64,000 bases of DNA, from the NCBI RefSeq assembly GCF_004519315.1, contig NZ_SOZE01000001.1:1-64000 (forward strand), written 5' to 3'. Of this stretch, positions 17,372 to 26,770 are shown in pieces. The stretch comes from Mucilaginibacter psychrotolerans (GTDB lineage: Bacteria > Bacteroidota > Bacteroidia > Sphingobacteriales > Sphingobacteriaceae). A program made the position numbers and the translations under genes. Under the pieces are notes generated by a model. The model was not told the origin of the DNA. It worked only from the letters and a program-made list of their open reading frames with translations, and did no database searches. The first letter of the stretch is position 1; the number at the start of each line of letters is the position of its first letter.

Positions 17372-19207
17372 ATGTTAAAGAAGATTTTACTTTGCTGCAC
17401 GCTGTTACTTAACGGCGCGTTATTAAGCCAGGCTCAAACAGATAGTCATACTTTCGCCCTGGGCGATAGCACCTTTATGTTGGATGGTAAGCCCCTGCAG
17501 ATTATCTCGGGCGAGATGCATTATACCCGCATCCCAGAGGATATGTGGCGCGAGCGCATCAGACTGGCAAAAGCCATGGGCCTAAATACCATTGGTATGT
17601 ATGTGTTTTGGAACGCACACGAAATGGTGCAGGGGCAATACGATTTTAGCGGGAACAAAAATATTGCACAATTTGCGCAGATAGCCAAAGAGGAAGGCAT
17701 GTGGGTGGTAATGCGCCCAAGCCCCTACGCCTGTGCCGAATGGGAGTTTGGCGGCTACCCCTGGTGGTTATTGAAAGATAAAACCTTGAAGGTGCGCAGC
17801 CTGGACCCTAAGTTTATGGATGCCTACCGTAACTATGTGCTGCAATTGGGTAAGCAGCTTACGCCTTTATTGGTTACCCATGGCGGCAATATCATTATGG
17901 TGCAGATAGAGAACGAATACGGCTCGTACAGTAACGATAAGCAATACCTTGCCCAAAACGAAAAGATATTCCGCGAGGCGGGCTTTGATGGCGTTTTGTT
18001 TACATGCGATGGTCCCTCTCAAATGCCTGCGGGCTACCTGCCCGGTTTTTTACCTGCGGTGAACGGCGAAGATGACCCTAAGAAAGTAAAAGAACTCATC
18101 AATAAACATCACGGCGGCAAAGGGCCCTATTATGTGGCCGAGTGGTATCCGGGTTGGTTTGATAGCTGGGGTAAGCCCCATAGCGGCAGCAACGCCGATG
18201 CCGATGCAAAAAAACTGGATGAGGTACTTGGCGCTGGTATATCTATCAATATGTATATGTTCCATGGTGGTACCACGCGCGATTTTATGAACGGCGCCAA
18301 TATGAGCCGTACTGAGGCTTATTCGCCGCAAACCTCCAGCTACGATTATGATGCGCCGCTGGACGAAGCAGGCAATCCCACCGCGAAGTATTACAAATTC
18401 CGCGAGGTAATTGCCAAACACCTGCCACCCGGCGAGGTATTGCCCGATGTGCCCGGTAAAAAGCGAATGACATTTGCACTGAACGTAATCAAACTAACAG
18501 GTAAAGCAAGCTTGTTCAGTAATTTAGGTACACCCGTAGAATCTGAAAAGCCGCTGAGCTTTGAGGATATAGACCAGGGCTATGGCTTTGTAATGTACCG
18601 AACCACTTTGAAAGATGCCGCGAGCGGCTTGTTGAAGATAAAAGAAATGCGTGATTTTGCCACGGTGTACCTCAATGGCAAACGCATCAGCGTTTTAGAC
18701 AGGCGGCTTAAGCAGGATTCGCTGCAGTTGACCAGCCCGACTGCTAATGCTGTTCTGGATATTTTGGTGGAGAACAACGGTCGCATCAATTATGGCACGT
18801 ACTTAACCGACAACCGCCAGGGCATTACCGAAAAAGTAACCCTTAACGGACAGGAATTGCTTGGCTGGAAGATGTATAAGTTTCCGTTTACTACCCTTGC
18901 CGGGCTAAAATATGCGCCGGCAGGCGATGATGTTGAGCAGCCTGCTCTATATCGCGGCACATTCTCATTGCGTGGAATTGGTGATACGTATTTGGACATG
19001 CACGGTTTCGGCAAGGGATTCGTGTTCCTCAACGGGCATAATTTAGGTAAATACTGGAACATAGGTCCACAGCAAACATTATACGTGCCTGCTGTTTGGT
19101 TAAAGAAAGGTGTTAACGAAGTGGTGGTGTTTGATGAGCTGAAAGGCGGCCACAAAGAGTTATCTACACTTAACCACCCCGTGCTTAGTGAGCTGGTAAA
19201 AGAATAA
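17372..19207 (+). CDS. GH35 beta-galactosidase, exported
   Basis: A 611-residue family 35 glycosidase with a signal peptide (MLKKILLCC to SQAQ). The ATG at 17372 is chosen over an upstream GTG. The TIM barrel spans ~25-340. The acid/base is E182 (VQIENEYGS) and the nucleophile E257 (YVAEWYPGW). Beta-sandwich domains follow to the end, including a jelly-roll with GFGKGFVFLNGHNLGKYW. It should release terminal beta-galactose from periplasmic or external glycans. It begins 12 bp after parC, an odd pairing with a replication gene, and is followed by a terminator. Confidence 0.92.
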   Translation: MLKKILLCCTLLLNGALLSQAQTDSHTFALGDSTFMLDGKPLQIISGEMHYTRIPEDMWRERIRLAKAMGLNTIGMYVFWNAHEMVQGQYDFSGNKNIAQFAQIAKEEGMWVVMRPSPYACAEWEFGGYPWWLLKDKTLKVRSLDPKFMDAYRNYVLQLGKQLTPLLVTHGGNIIMVQIENEYGSYSNDKQYLAQNEKIFREAGFDGVLFTCDGPSQMPAGYLPGFLPAVNGEDDPKKVKELINKHHGGKGPYYVAEWYPGWFDSWGKPHSGSNADADAKKLDEVLGAGISINMYMFHGGTTRDFMNGANMSRTEAYSPQTSSYDYDAPLDEAGNPTAKYYKFREVIAKHLPPGEVLPDVPGKKRMTFALNVIKLTGKASLFSNLGTPVESEKPLSFEDIDQGYGFVMYRTTLKDAASGLLKIKEMRDFATVYLNGKRISVLDRRLKQDSLQLTSPTANAVLDILVENNGRINYGTYLTDNRQGITEKVTLNGQELLGWKMYKFPFTTLAGLKYAPAGDDVEQPALYRGTFSLRGIGDTYLDMHGFGKGFVFLNGHNLGKYWNIGPQQTLYVPAVWLKKGVNEVVVFDELKGGHKELSTLNHPVLSELVKE

Positions 19208-19210
19208 CGA

Positions 19211-19240
19211 AAAAATGCCGCTAAATGCGGCTTTTTTTTT
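19211..19240 (+). terminator. rho-independent terminator after GH35
   Basis: GCCGC at 217-221 and GCGGC at 227-231 (of 19xxx) form a stem flanked by an A run and followed by nine Ts. Confidence 0.8.
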
Positions 19241-19267
19241 ATTTTCGGTAACCTAATCGCGCGTGTC

Positions 19268-20020
19268 ATGATGCCCTCATTCCTAAACTTAAACTACTAT
19301 TACGTATCGTTTGCGTTACAGGGCTTTTGCCTGTTTCACAGCTTTAAGCGCGGCACGCAGCAAAAATGGATGTGGATAATCGTATTCCTGCCCTATATCG
19401 GCAGCCTGATATACCTTTATACCGAAGTTTGGGGCAACCGCCGCATTAATACTTCGGCTATAGATGTAAAAGGCATCATCAACCCCGGCAGCAAGCTAAA
19501 AAAGCTGGAAGATGAGCTAAAGTTTACCGATACTTTCAATAACCGTATTAAACTGGCCGATGCCTACCTGGATGCCGGGCTTACCGATAAGGCCATAGAT
19601 TTGTACAAGGCAAGCCTCACAGGAGCCTTTGCGGAGAACGAACACGCCCTGGCGCAACTGATGCAGGCTTATTACACGCAGGGCCGCTATGCCGAAGTAT
19701 TGCCCATAGCCCGCCAGATTTATAAGATACCGCAATTTGCCCGCTCCAAGGCCCATATTGTTTACGCCATGGCGCTTGAGCAGGTTGGGCAGATAGATGC
19801 AGCCGAAGCCGAATTCAAAGGTATGAAAGGCCGCTACGCTTATTTTGAGCAGCGTTACCAATACGGCCTGTTCCTGATCCGGCAGGATAGGATAGAAGAT
19901 GCCGAACAGCTATTTACCGATATGCTTGAAGAACAACCCCACCTGAGCGCCGTAGAAAAGAAGAGCAACCGCCAATGGTTTGCAAAAGCTAAAGAAGAGT
20001 TGAAAAAAGTGTATCAATAG
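19268..20020 (+). CDS. membrane-anchored TPR protein
   Basis: A 250-residue protein. The first ~60 residues contain two hydrophobic segments with a PLDc_N-like pattern (WMWIIVFLPYIGSLIYLYTEVW). Residues ~75-240 consist of tetratricopeptide-like helix pairs (AYLDAGLTDKAIDLYKASL, AYYTQGRYAEVLPIARQIY, and AMALEQVGQIDAAEAEF). It is therefore an inner-membrane protein with a cytoplasmic scaffold domain. No enzyme signature is seen, and its partner is unknown. It lies after the GH35 terminator as a separate unit. Confidence 0.7.
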   Translation: MMPSFLNLNYYYVSFALQGFCLFHSFKRGTQQKWMWIIVFLPYIGSLIYLYTEVWGNRRINTSAIDVKGIINPGSKLKKLEDELKFTDTFNNRIKLADAYLDAGLTDKAIDLYKASLTGAFAENEHALAQLMQAYYTQGRYAEVLPIARQIYKIPQFARSKAHIVYAMALEQVGQIDAAEAEFKGMKGRYAYFEQRYQYGLFLIRQDRIEDAEQLFTDMLEEQPHLSAVEKKSNRQWFAKAKEELKKVYQ

Positions 20021-20067
20021 TTTTTGTGAGGCAGGAGTGCTTGCTCCTAAACGCCAATATACAATTT

Positions 20068-20108
20068 ATCCATGTAAATTTGTTATTAAATGCTAAATTT
20101 GCATGGAT
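20068..20108. promoter_or_regulatory. inverted repeat over the DUF4143 gene start
   Basis: ATCCATGTAAATTT at 20068-20081 and AAATTTGCATGGAT at 20095-20108 are inverted copies (13 of 14 bases) around a 13-base spacer. The right arm overlaps the first two bases of the chosen ATG. It may be an operator or an RNA hairpin masking the start. Confidence 0.55.
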
Positions 20109-21279
20109 GATTAAGAGGAGAATAGAAGAAAAGATACGAGAAGCTTTGCAGCGCATTGCTTCCGTAGCTTTAGTGGGTCCGCGGCAGGTAGGTAAAACTA
20201 CAACTGCATTAGCCATTGGCGATGCAACTGATGCGGTTTACCTTGATTTGGAAGATCAACTTGATCGGAGTAAAATCGCTGATATAATTGCTTTCCATTC
20301 GGCAAACCAGGACCGGCTCATTATTATGGATGAAGTGCAGCGGGTGCCGGAAATATTTGCATCCTTACGCGGAATAATAGACAAGGAACGTAGGAGGGGC
20401 CATAAGTACGGTCAGTTTTTATTTTTGGGTTCTGCTGCCATAGCCCTATTGCAACAATCAAGCGAATCATTAGCCGGTCGTATTGCTTACCTGGAACTTG
20501 GCGGTATAGATGTACTGGAATTTGATGCCGATACACCCGAAAAGATAAATCAACTTTGGTTACGTGGCGGCTTTCCCGAGAGCTTACTTGCAGCGAATGA
20601 TAAGAATAGTTTGGCATGGCGTCGCGATTTTATCCGTACTTACCTGGAAAGAGATATCCCGCAATTAGGGCCAAGAATACCCGCAGTTACCCTTGAACGT
20701 TTTTGGACTATGTTGGCGCACATTCAAAGCGGGATGGTTAATGTATCGCAGTTGGCTAAAGGCCTTGACGTAAATTCAACTACAATTTCGAGGTATCTGG
20801 ATTTGATGACTGATCTGCTATTAATCCGCCGTTTACAACCCTGGACACAAAACGTGGGTAAGCGGCTTGTTAAAGCTCCGAAGGTTTACCTGAGGGATAG
20901 CGGGATTACGCATGCCTTGCTCAATATTGGCAGTTTTAACGACTTACTTGGGCACCCCGTAGCAGGCGGTAGCTGGGAAGGTTTTGTGATTGAAAATATC
21001 TTATCCGTAGCACCCTCGGAGGTAATCCCGTATTTTTATAGGACTTCTAATGGTGCCGAAATTGATTTAATATTAGAGTTTTCGGGCAAAGCAAAGTGGG
21101 CTATCGAAATAAAACGCAGTTCGGTCCCCGTGCTTTCTAAAGGGTTTTACTTGGCTTGTGAAGATATTAAACCCGACAAAAGTTTCGTTGTTTATGCCGG
21201 TAAAGATAAATTCCCGATGAATAACCAGGTTACTGCGATACCACTGCACGAGTTGATGATGGAATTGCTATCAGCCTGA
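20107..21279 (+). CDS. AAA-type ATPase with DUF4143 domain
   Basis: A 390-residue P-loop ATPase of the AAA_14/DUF4143 group. The Walker A is GPRQVGKTT near residues 24-32, and the Walker B is LIIMDEVQRVPE near 77-88. A winged-helix-like part follows (QLAKGLDVNSTTISRYLDLM). The C-terminal DUF4143 part has a nuclease-like pattern, GAEIDLILEF then KWAIEIKRS (about 319-341). The ATG at 20107 fits because the conserved region begins at once. These proteins are widespread, often laterally moved, and of unknown function. Confidence 0.85.
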   Translation: MIKRRIEEKIREALQRIASVALVGPRQVGKTTTALAIGDATDAVYLDLEDQLDRSKIADIIAFHSANQDRLIIMDEVQRVPEIFASLRGIIDKERRRGHKYGQFLFLGSAAIALLQQSSESLAGRIAYLELGGIDVLEFDADTPEKINQLWLRGGFPESLLAANDKNSLAWRRDFIRTYLERDIPQLGPRIPAVTLERFWTMLAHIQSGMVNVSQLAKGLDVNSTTISRYLDLMTDLLLIRRLQPWTQNVGKRLVKAPKVYLRDSGITHALLNIGSFNDLLGHPVAGGSWEGFVIENILSVAPSEVIPYFYRTSNGAEIDLILEFSGKAKWAIEIKRSSVPVLSKGFYLACEDIKPDKSFVVYAGKDKFPMNNQVTAIPLHELMMELLSA

Positions 21280-21309
21280 TCCGCCCAATAACTTTTAAAC
21301 AAACAGTAT

Positions 21310-21352
21310 GCATACGAAAAATGCCCCTCACTGAGGGGCATTTTTCGTATGC
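21310..21352. terminator. bidirectional terminator
   Basis: A perfect 20-bp stem (21310-21329 with 21333-21352) and a 3-base loop. The stem carries five As on the left arm and five Ts on the right, so it can stop transcripts from both sides. It separates the converging DUF4143 gene and the small membrane protein gene. Confidence 0.9.
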
Positions 21353-21373
21353 TAGATATCTTCTGGCCTGTAA

Positions 21374-21712
21374 TTACAGAATCAGAATCAATACCAGGAC
21401 GATGATAATGATAGCACCTACAGAAAGGTAAACGCCACCGCCACCCATAGCCTGTGCTTCGTGCTTAAGGCTTTTCAGCTCGGCTTTCAATTCTTGTTTG
21501 TCGGCTTTGTTCAGGTTCGATTTATCCATCGCTTTAATTTCCTGTACGCGCGACTTGATTTCTTCTATACGAGCGTGTTTCTGGTCGTCAGTCATGCGTG
21601 ATGCTGCTTCTTTGAACGCTTTCTTGTCGTCGGTGAAGGTTGCGGCATTTGAATTGAATGATGCTACCATAAGTAACATAGTAACTGCGATTAAATAAAC
21701 TTTCTTTTTCAT
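21374..21712 (-). CDS. small exported protein with a C-terminal membrane helix
   Basis: A 112-residue protein not recognised by name. It has a signal peptide (MKKKVYLIAVTMLLMV to NAATF), then a charged helical stretch (about 25-85, rich in Lys, Glu and Asp, likely coiled coil), then GGGG and a strongly hydrophobic C-terminal helix ending LILIL. The layout suggests a periplasmic coiled coil held in a membrane. Similar short proteins are common in Bacteroidota, but the function is unknown. Confidence 0.65.
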   Translation of the reverse strand: MKKKVYLIAVTMLLMVASFNSNAATFTDDKKAFKEAASRMTDDQKHARIEEIKSRVQEIKAMDKSNLNKADKQELKAELKSLKHEAQAMGGGGVYLSVGAIIIIVLVLILIL

Positions 21713-21794
21713 ATCGTTTAAATTTGAGTGTTTTTTATTGATAAGCGCAAAAACGATTTTAATGTTTTATTAATTTAAAAAAAACTTTAATTTA

Positions 21795-22661
21795 TTATAC
21801 GCTCACGTAAAAAGAGGCTTCAAAAACGTGCCCAACGGCTACCTTTTGTATGGCTTCTTTGGTTTTGATGTCTTTCGGTTCGCCTTCAGAATCTGCGCAG
21901 CCCAACCAGGGTTCTATGCACAGGAAATCGGCACCGGGTTTTGCCCACAGGCCAAGATAATTGAAATGCGGGTACTCTACCGAAAGGCTATGCTCGTGCT
22001 TATCGCTTTTAATAGTTACCATGCGTGATTTGAGGTTCTTGAAAACCAGGGCATCTTTGGCGAACAAGTCTCGGGTAAGGTATAGCTTTTTTTCCTCGAT
22101 GGCTACCGGCTCTGTTTGGCCGTTGAACAGGCCTGCTGCCGACAGCAGATGTGTGTCCGGCTCTTCTAATGATTCAAACTCCACGTAATAGTCCTCATAG
22201 TTTTCGCCAGGGCCGAAGGGTACGTTGAAGGCCGGATGGCCGCCTACCGAAAAATAAACTGGTTTTTTATCGCGGTTAATTACCTTATAGGTTATCCGCA
22301 GAGCGTTATCTATCAGTGTGTATAACACCTGGAAATCGAATTTGTAGGGGTAAACAGCAAGGGTGTTTTCGCTATTGGGCAACGAGAATGCTGCCGATAT
22401 GTCGCTATGCTCCAGTGTGATAAATTCCGATTGGCGTGCAAAGCCGTGCCTTTTCATCGGGTATTTCTCACCGTCTACCAGCAATTCATCATTCATTAAC
22501 TGCCCAACAATAGGGAACAGGTTGGGCGCGTGCCAGGGCCATACTGCTGCATCGGCCTGCCACATATGTTCAACGCCGGTTGCTTTGTTGCGGAAAGAAC
22601 TGAGCTGTGCGCCCTTGGTATCGATGGCTACTTTAAGGAATTCGTTTTCGAGGATTGTCAT
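21795..22661 (-). CDS. aldose 1-epimerase family protein
   Basis: A 288-residue galactose-mutarotase-like protein. Catalytic landmarks of the family are visible: VGGHPAFNVPFGPGE (about 160-174), with the conserved histidine, and the late FLCIEPWLGCADSEGE block with a glutamate. It probably interconverts sugar anomers, or acts on hexose-6-phosphates as in the YeaD branch. It has no signal peptide, so it acts in the cytoplasm. It lies 37 bp downstream of the YncE/phosphoesterase gene on the same strand. Confidence 0.87.
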   Translation of the reverse strand: MTILENEFLKVAIDTKGAQLSSFRNKATGVEHMWQADAAVWPWHAPNLFPIVGQLMNDELLVDGEKYPMKRHGFARQSEFITLEHSDISAAFSLPNSENTLAVYPYKFDFQVLYTLIDNALRITYKVINRDKKPVYFSVGGHPAFNVPFGPGENYEDYYVEFESLEEPDTHLLSAAGLFNGQTEPVAIEEKKLYLTRDLFAKDALVFKNLKSRMVTIKSDKHEHSLSVEYPHFNYLGLWAKPGADFLCIEPWLGCADSEGEPKDIKTKEAIQKVAVGHVFEASFYVSV

Positions 22662-22698
22662 GTTGCTGCGATGTTTCTAAGGTAAATATATCAACAAA

Positions 22699-25146
22699 TC
22701 AATCATCATCCAGTTTCTTTTTCTTCTGCATAATTACAAAAGCACTGCGTTTTGGCGCGGGCATGGTAGCGGTTTCGCCCTTCACGAATTTCCAGATAAC
22801 CTCGTTGAGGTCCAGATCGGGAGCGGCATCTTCTTCGGCCAGGTTAAATGATTCTGAGCGTATGCTGCTTTGGTTTATAGCCACGTTGCGCTGGTCAATA
22901 TCTATTAACGCGGTTTGGTTGGTGTAGGGCCGTAAATCGGGCGTGGCGGTAAAGCATTCGTATAATGGCATGGCGGCGGCATCGTACTGGCTCATCGGCG
23001 GCAGGCCCAGAATAAGCTCCATAGTACGCAACACGCCCGAAGTGGAGTACATATTGTGTATTACGGCGTTCCGCTTTGCGTAGGGGCTTACCATAAACAC
23101 TGGTGAACGGTGCGCATCAATATGGTCGGGCCCGTTTTGCGCATCATCCTCCAAAATAAACACTACCGATTCTTTCCAGATAGCGCTTTGCGACAGATGC
23201 TCCAGAAAGCGACCGACGGCCTGGTCATTATCAGCAACTGCAGCAAGCGGACTGTAGGCACCCTTGCGTTGCCCGCTGGTATGGTCGTTGCCAAATCTTA
23301 CGCTATTAAATTGCGGTACCTTATTAATCGTAAGCAAGGAGTCGAAATCGTGCTCCCATATCACTTCACGGGTAACATCTTGTATGCTCAGGTCGAAATC
23401 GGGAAACTTCAGGCAGAAATGGCCCTCCAGTGCTTTGAGGTTAGCCTTTGGCTTGTCGCCGCCCTCGGCAAATTCGCCATAGGTGCGGTAGCTAACGCCA
23501 GCACGTTTGCAGTAATCCCATATAAATCCATCACGCGGGTAGGCGGCTTTGCGAGATCCTTCAAAATCGTAGTTGCCGCCGCGGCCGCCGTAGCTGGTGG
23601 GCCAGGTTTTCTCCACAAAATCGGTACCGTAGGCGGCTGTGCTCCAGTTGTGCCCATCGGCGCTCACTTCGGCATCCACGTAAAAATTATCCATCAGGGC
23701 ATACTGACTGGCTATGGCATGCAGGTTAGGTGTTATTTTTTGGCCGAAGATGCACAGCGATGTATCACCGTTGCCGGCGGGCATATCGCCCAGCACCTGG
23801 TCGTAAGTGCGGTTTTCTTTGATGATGTAGAACACATATTTTATTGGCGATTTATCGCCGGGTTTGCGGGGGATGGGGTTGCCTGCCTGGCCCTTGGCCG
23901 TCGCGGCTATTTTATCGGTAAAAGGCGTGTTGGCATAAACCTGTTTGGTGTAAGCCTTCATTTTAAGTTCGTTAGGTACGTCGATAAATGATAAGGTGCC
24001 TTTAAACAAGCCGCCGATATATTGGTCTTTGGTGTTGGTGGCTCCCTTTTGATAGCCGCTATTATCCACCTTTTTTACCGGTTGGGGCCCGTTAGGGTTA
24101 GCCATAGAAGTAAAGCCCTTGCCATTGCTCACCAATATTTTATTGCCCAGCATTTTTACGTTGGTAGGATACCAGCCTACGGGGATAAAGCCGCGGCTTT
24201 GGCTGCTGCCCGGCTTAGATACATCGAAAACGGCAAGGCAGTTGTTATCGGCGTTGGCAATGTAAAGCGTTTTTTCGTTGGCCGATAGCGCAAAGCCATT
24301 GGTTGTAGAGCCGGTTAGCTTGGTAGGATATAAAGCGGTTGATACCGTTTCGATGGTTTTATGGGTAGCTGTGTTGATGATGGATACCGAGTTATCGTTG
24401 GCGTTCGCCACGAAAAGCAGGCTGCCTTTTTTGTTCAGCAACAATTCGTTGGGGTGGCTGCCTGCCGGGGTAGTGCTTAGTTTTTGGGTAGCGATATCAT
24501 AAAATGCCAGCCTGTCGCCGCCCCAGAGGGATATGTAAAGCGTCTTTTCATCAGGCGAGAGGATGCAGCTGTAGGCCTCTGCACTTAACTTTACTTTACT
24601 GAGGATGTTACCCTGTACAGGGTTAATGACGTACAGCGTACTATCCTCTTTGGTAACCGTATAGAGGCGGGTATTGGCTTTGTTTACGGCGATGCCGGTG
24701 GGGCATATCTTGTTTTTTGGCCAGGGTGCGCCCAGCTTGATGGTGTCGGGATTGCCGAGTTTGTTATTAGTGATAGAGAAGGTGAGGATGACGTTGTCGT
24801 TGCCGCCAGAGGCGTATAGCTTTTTCTCGTCGCGGCTGAAAGCGATGCCGTACCAGGATTTCCCCAGCACTTGCTCATCCAATAGTTTCTCGCTGCGCGG
24901 GTCAATCAATTGCAGCGATTGGGTGCTTTGGCCATTGTTGGTTACCGCCAGGTATTTGCCCGAAGAGGATAATTGCATATTCAGCGGCAAATCGCCCAGG
25001 GGCAGCGACCGACCGGCGGGACTCAGCTTCCAGCCATTGGGCAGCAGTACCTGCCCGGTTTTGGCTATTTTACCTGGCGTTTGCGCCGAAGCAGAATAGG
25101 CAAAGGCAATAGTTGCGGCAATACAGATGATCAGTTTTTGTTTCAT
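22699..25146 (-). CDS. YncE-like beta-propeller fused to an alkaline-phosphatase-superfamily phosphoesterase
   Basis: An 815-residue exported protein; the ATG at 25146 opens a clear signal peptide ending SASAQ. Residues ~30-380 form a YncE-type seven-bladed propeller (repeats such as SPDEKTLYISLWGGDRLAFYD and NGFALSANEKTLYIANADNN). Residues ~420-790 belong to the phosphoesterase/phospholipase C-like group (FYIIKENRTYDQVLGD, VSADGHNWS, then FILEDDAQNGPDHIDAHRSP). Such fusions are common in Bacteroidota and probably hydrolyse a phosphoester in the periplasm; the substrate is unknown. Confidence 0.85.
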   Translation of the reverse strand: MKQKLIICIAATIAFAYSASAQTPGKIAKTGQVLLPNGWKLSPAGRSLPLGDLPLNMQLSSSGKYLAVTNNGQSTQSLQLIDPRSEKLLDEQVLGKSWYGIAFSRDEKKLYASGGNDNVILTFSITNNKLGNPDTIKLGAPWPKNKICPTGIAVNKANTRLYTVTKEDSTLYVINPVQGNILSKVKLSAEAYSCILSPDEKTLYISLWGGDRLAFYDIATQKLSTTPAGSHPNELLLNKKGSLLFVANANDNSVSIINTATHKTIETVSTALYPTKLTGSTTNGFALSANEKTLYIANADNNCLAVFDVSKPGSSQSRGFIPVGWYPTNVKMLGNKILVSNGKGFTSMANPNGPQPVKKVDNSGYQKGATNTKDQYIGGLFKGTLSFIDVPNELKMKAYTKQVYANTPFTDKIAATAKGQAGNPIPRKPGDKSPIKYVFYIIKENRTYDQVLGDMPAGNGDTSLCIFGQKITPNLHAIASQYALMDNFYVDAEVSADGHNWSTAAYGTDFVEKTWPTSYGGRGGNYDFEGSRKAAYPRDGFIWDYCKRAGVSYRTYGEFAEGGDKPKANLKALEGHFCLKFPDFDLSIQDVTREVIWEHDFDSLLTINKVPQFNSVRFGNDHTSGQRKGAYSPLAAVADNDQAVGRFLEHLSQSAIWKESVVFILEDDAQNGPDHIDAHRSPVFMVSPYAKRNAVIHNMYSTSGVLRTMELILGLPPMSQYDAAAMPLYECFTATPDLRPYTNQTALIDIDQRNVAINQSSIRSESFNLAEEDAAPDLDLNEVIWKFVKGETATMPAPKRSAFVIMQKKKKLDDD

Positions 25147-25223
25147 GAGATGAGCAGTATGCCCAAAACTACACATTGTATTGATGGATGTGCTCTTCTT
25201 AACAAAAACTTAATAGACACGTG

Positions 25224-26039
25224 TTATGGCTTGCTCACCTTCAGTTTGGCCCGCATGGTTGAATCGCGCTGCTGGTTCTTTAGCTTTTTATTATCGAACA
25301 ATACACTCTCCCAATCGCCATAAGCCGGATTAGGGATAATGATATACCTGTTGCCGAACTCCTTTTTCAACCTATCGGTAACAGCGGCACGGGTTTGCTC
25401 TGTTTGGGGTTTATCTTCGGTATTATCGTACAGGGCATCAAAATCGGGCAGGTTATCACCGCAAAGCAGCACGATATTATAGGTGGATAGTACGCTTTGG
25501 CGGCGGCCCTCTTTGCTCGATAGCTTGCCTTGTTTCATCAGCACATGCTCGTCGTCGGTATTTGGGAGGCCGTAGAGTTGCAGGTTTTTGATGGTGGCGG
25601 CTTTTTCGTCTTCGCCGCGGTTGGTGATGTAGAATACCGCTACGCCTTTAGAGGCCGCGTATTTGAAGAAGGCCGGTGCGCCGGGCACGGTATCGGCAAT
25701 GGCTTTGTCGGTCCAGGCTTTCCAGGTTTCTTTGCTATATTCCAGGTTCGAATCCGCCCGCATGGTATCGTAGGGGCTGTTATCCAGCAGGGTTTCGTCA
25801 ATATCCGTAACTACGGCAAAGGGTTTATTTCCCGCTGTGCGTATAGCCTCGTTGAGGCGCAGTTTGGCCAGGTTATACGCCTGGAAACACAACGCTTTAT
25901 ACTCTGCCGAGCGTTGCTGCCATAGCGAACTCCATACCTTGCCGCCATTGGCCATAGAAAGGGGTTGCGTTTTCTTTGGAACAGAACAGGCAGCTATTAG
26001 CATAGCGCCTGCCAGCAATGTGGCGAGGGCTTTTTTCAT
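25224..26039 (-). CDS. acid phosphatase lipoprotein, e(P4)/HAD class B-like
   Basis: A 271-residue lipoprotein (lipobox ends IAAC at residue 18) of the e(P4) acid phosphatase family, HAD superfamily. The D-x-D nucleophile motif is VVTDIDETLLDNSPY near residues 77-91. Further motifs are FYITNRGEDEKAATIKNL near 154 and LLCGDNLPDFDA near 203. Relatives release phosphate from nucleoside monophosphates and NMN at the outer membrane. It is upstream of, and co-directional with, the YncE/phosphoesterase gene, so a phosphate-scavenging pair is plausible. Confidence 0.88.
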   Translation of the reverse strand: MKKALATLLAGAMLIAACSVPKKTQPLSMANGGKVWSSLWQQRSAEYKALCFQAYNLAKLRLNEAIRTAGNKPFAVVTDIDETLLDNSPYDTMRADSNLEYSKETWKAWTDKAIADTVPGAPAFFKYAASKGVAVFYITNRGEDEKAATIKNLQLYGLPNTDDEHVLMKQGKLSSKEGRRQSVLSTYNIVLLCGDNLPDFDALYDNTEDKPQTEQTRAAVTDRLKKEFGNRYIIIPNPAYGDWESVLFDNKKLKNQQRDSTMRAKLKVSKP

Positions 26040-26192
26040 ACCGCAATATACGATTATGCCGGTGTGAGCGCCGCGAAATTCTTTCCGTTTTTTTAGTAAA
26101 CCGCATCATTTTTGTTGTTTTCTGCCCGATAATCTGCCTTTTTTTGCCTGTTTTTCCTTATCAAAACGCACTTTATAGTGGTGTTTTAACGT

Positions 26193-26259
26193 CTAAGCAC
26201 AAGTTGACGCACACATGATGAGAAGATATATTAGCGTTTGCAGCCCTTAAACCCATATT
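26193..26259 (+). pseudogene. decayed copy of the 5' end of the alpha/beta hydrolase gene
   Basis: These 67 bases align with 28808-28876, the leader and first codons of the alpha/beta hydrolase at 28833. Blocks such as ACGCACACAT, CAGCCCT and AAACCCATATT are shared. A 2-base deletion breaks the frame and the rest of the gene is absent. It marks a duplication whose two ends are now 2.6 kb apart. Confidence 0.65.
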
Positions 26260-26770
26260 TCTCATGGTGTTCCGCTTTGAATGTGGAACATTACTCTTTT
26301 TAATTTATGCTGATTATCAATTATTTGTGTTTTATGTGGAACACTTTGGAACACCCCGCTTGAGCAATTGCCGCAATTGTCTGGTATTTATATCGAACAA
26401 TTTCCTGTACTCTTTCGACCCTGAAAGATATCGTGCCCTGTGCACTTGCCCAAAGGCCACTTATATAACCACAACAAGCTGACGCTAACTAACTGTAAAA
26501 TTGGCCATTGTGGTTCCGCGGTCAATGCACAAACCCGTTTACAGCTTTTATCACGCATTATTTTATCCTTTTGATGTGTGAATGATGTAATTAATGCAAA
26601 GAATTACATAATACCCCATCTGTTAAAAGTAGGCAGTTTTGCATCGATGAGATTGTAGTCTCCATAGCAGAATAATTCCGCGTGCTTAAATCTTTATAGC
26701 AGGAAGCATTCACGGCGGCAGTCAAATCTTAAAACAAGCGATCATTAGTTATCTATAAAACAGAAATAAC
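26260..26770. other. AT-rich non-coding stretch
   Basis: Together with 26040-26192 this is the longest gene-poor stretch in the window. Apart from the hydrolase remnant at 26193-26259, no open frame has family resemblance, and no RNA gene or clear terminator was seen. It may be decayed coding sequence, given pseudogenes on both sides. Confidence 0.5.

Noticed and set aside
26264..26482. 72-codon frame in the gene-poor stretch
   Set aside because: No export signal, start context or family match; likely chance in AT-rich DNA.
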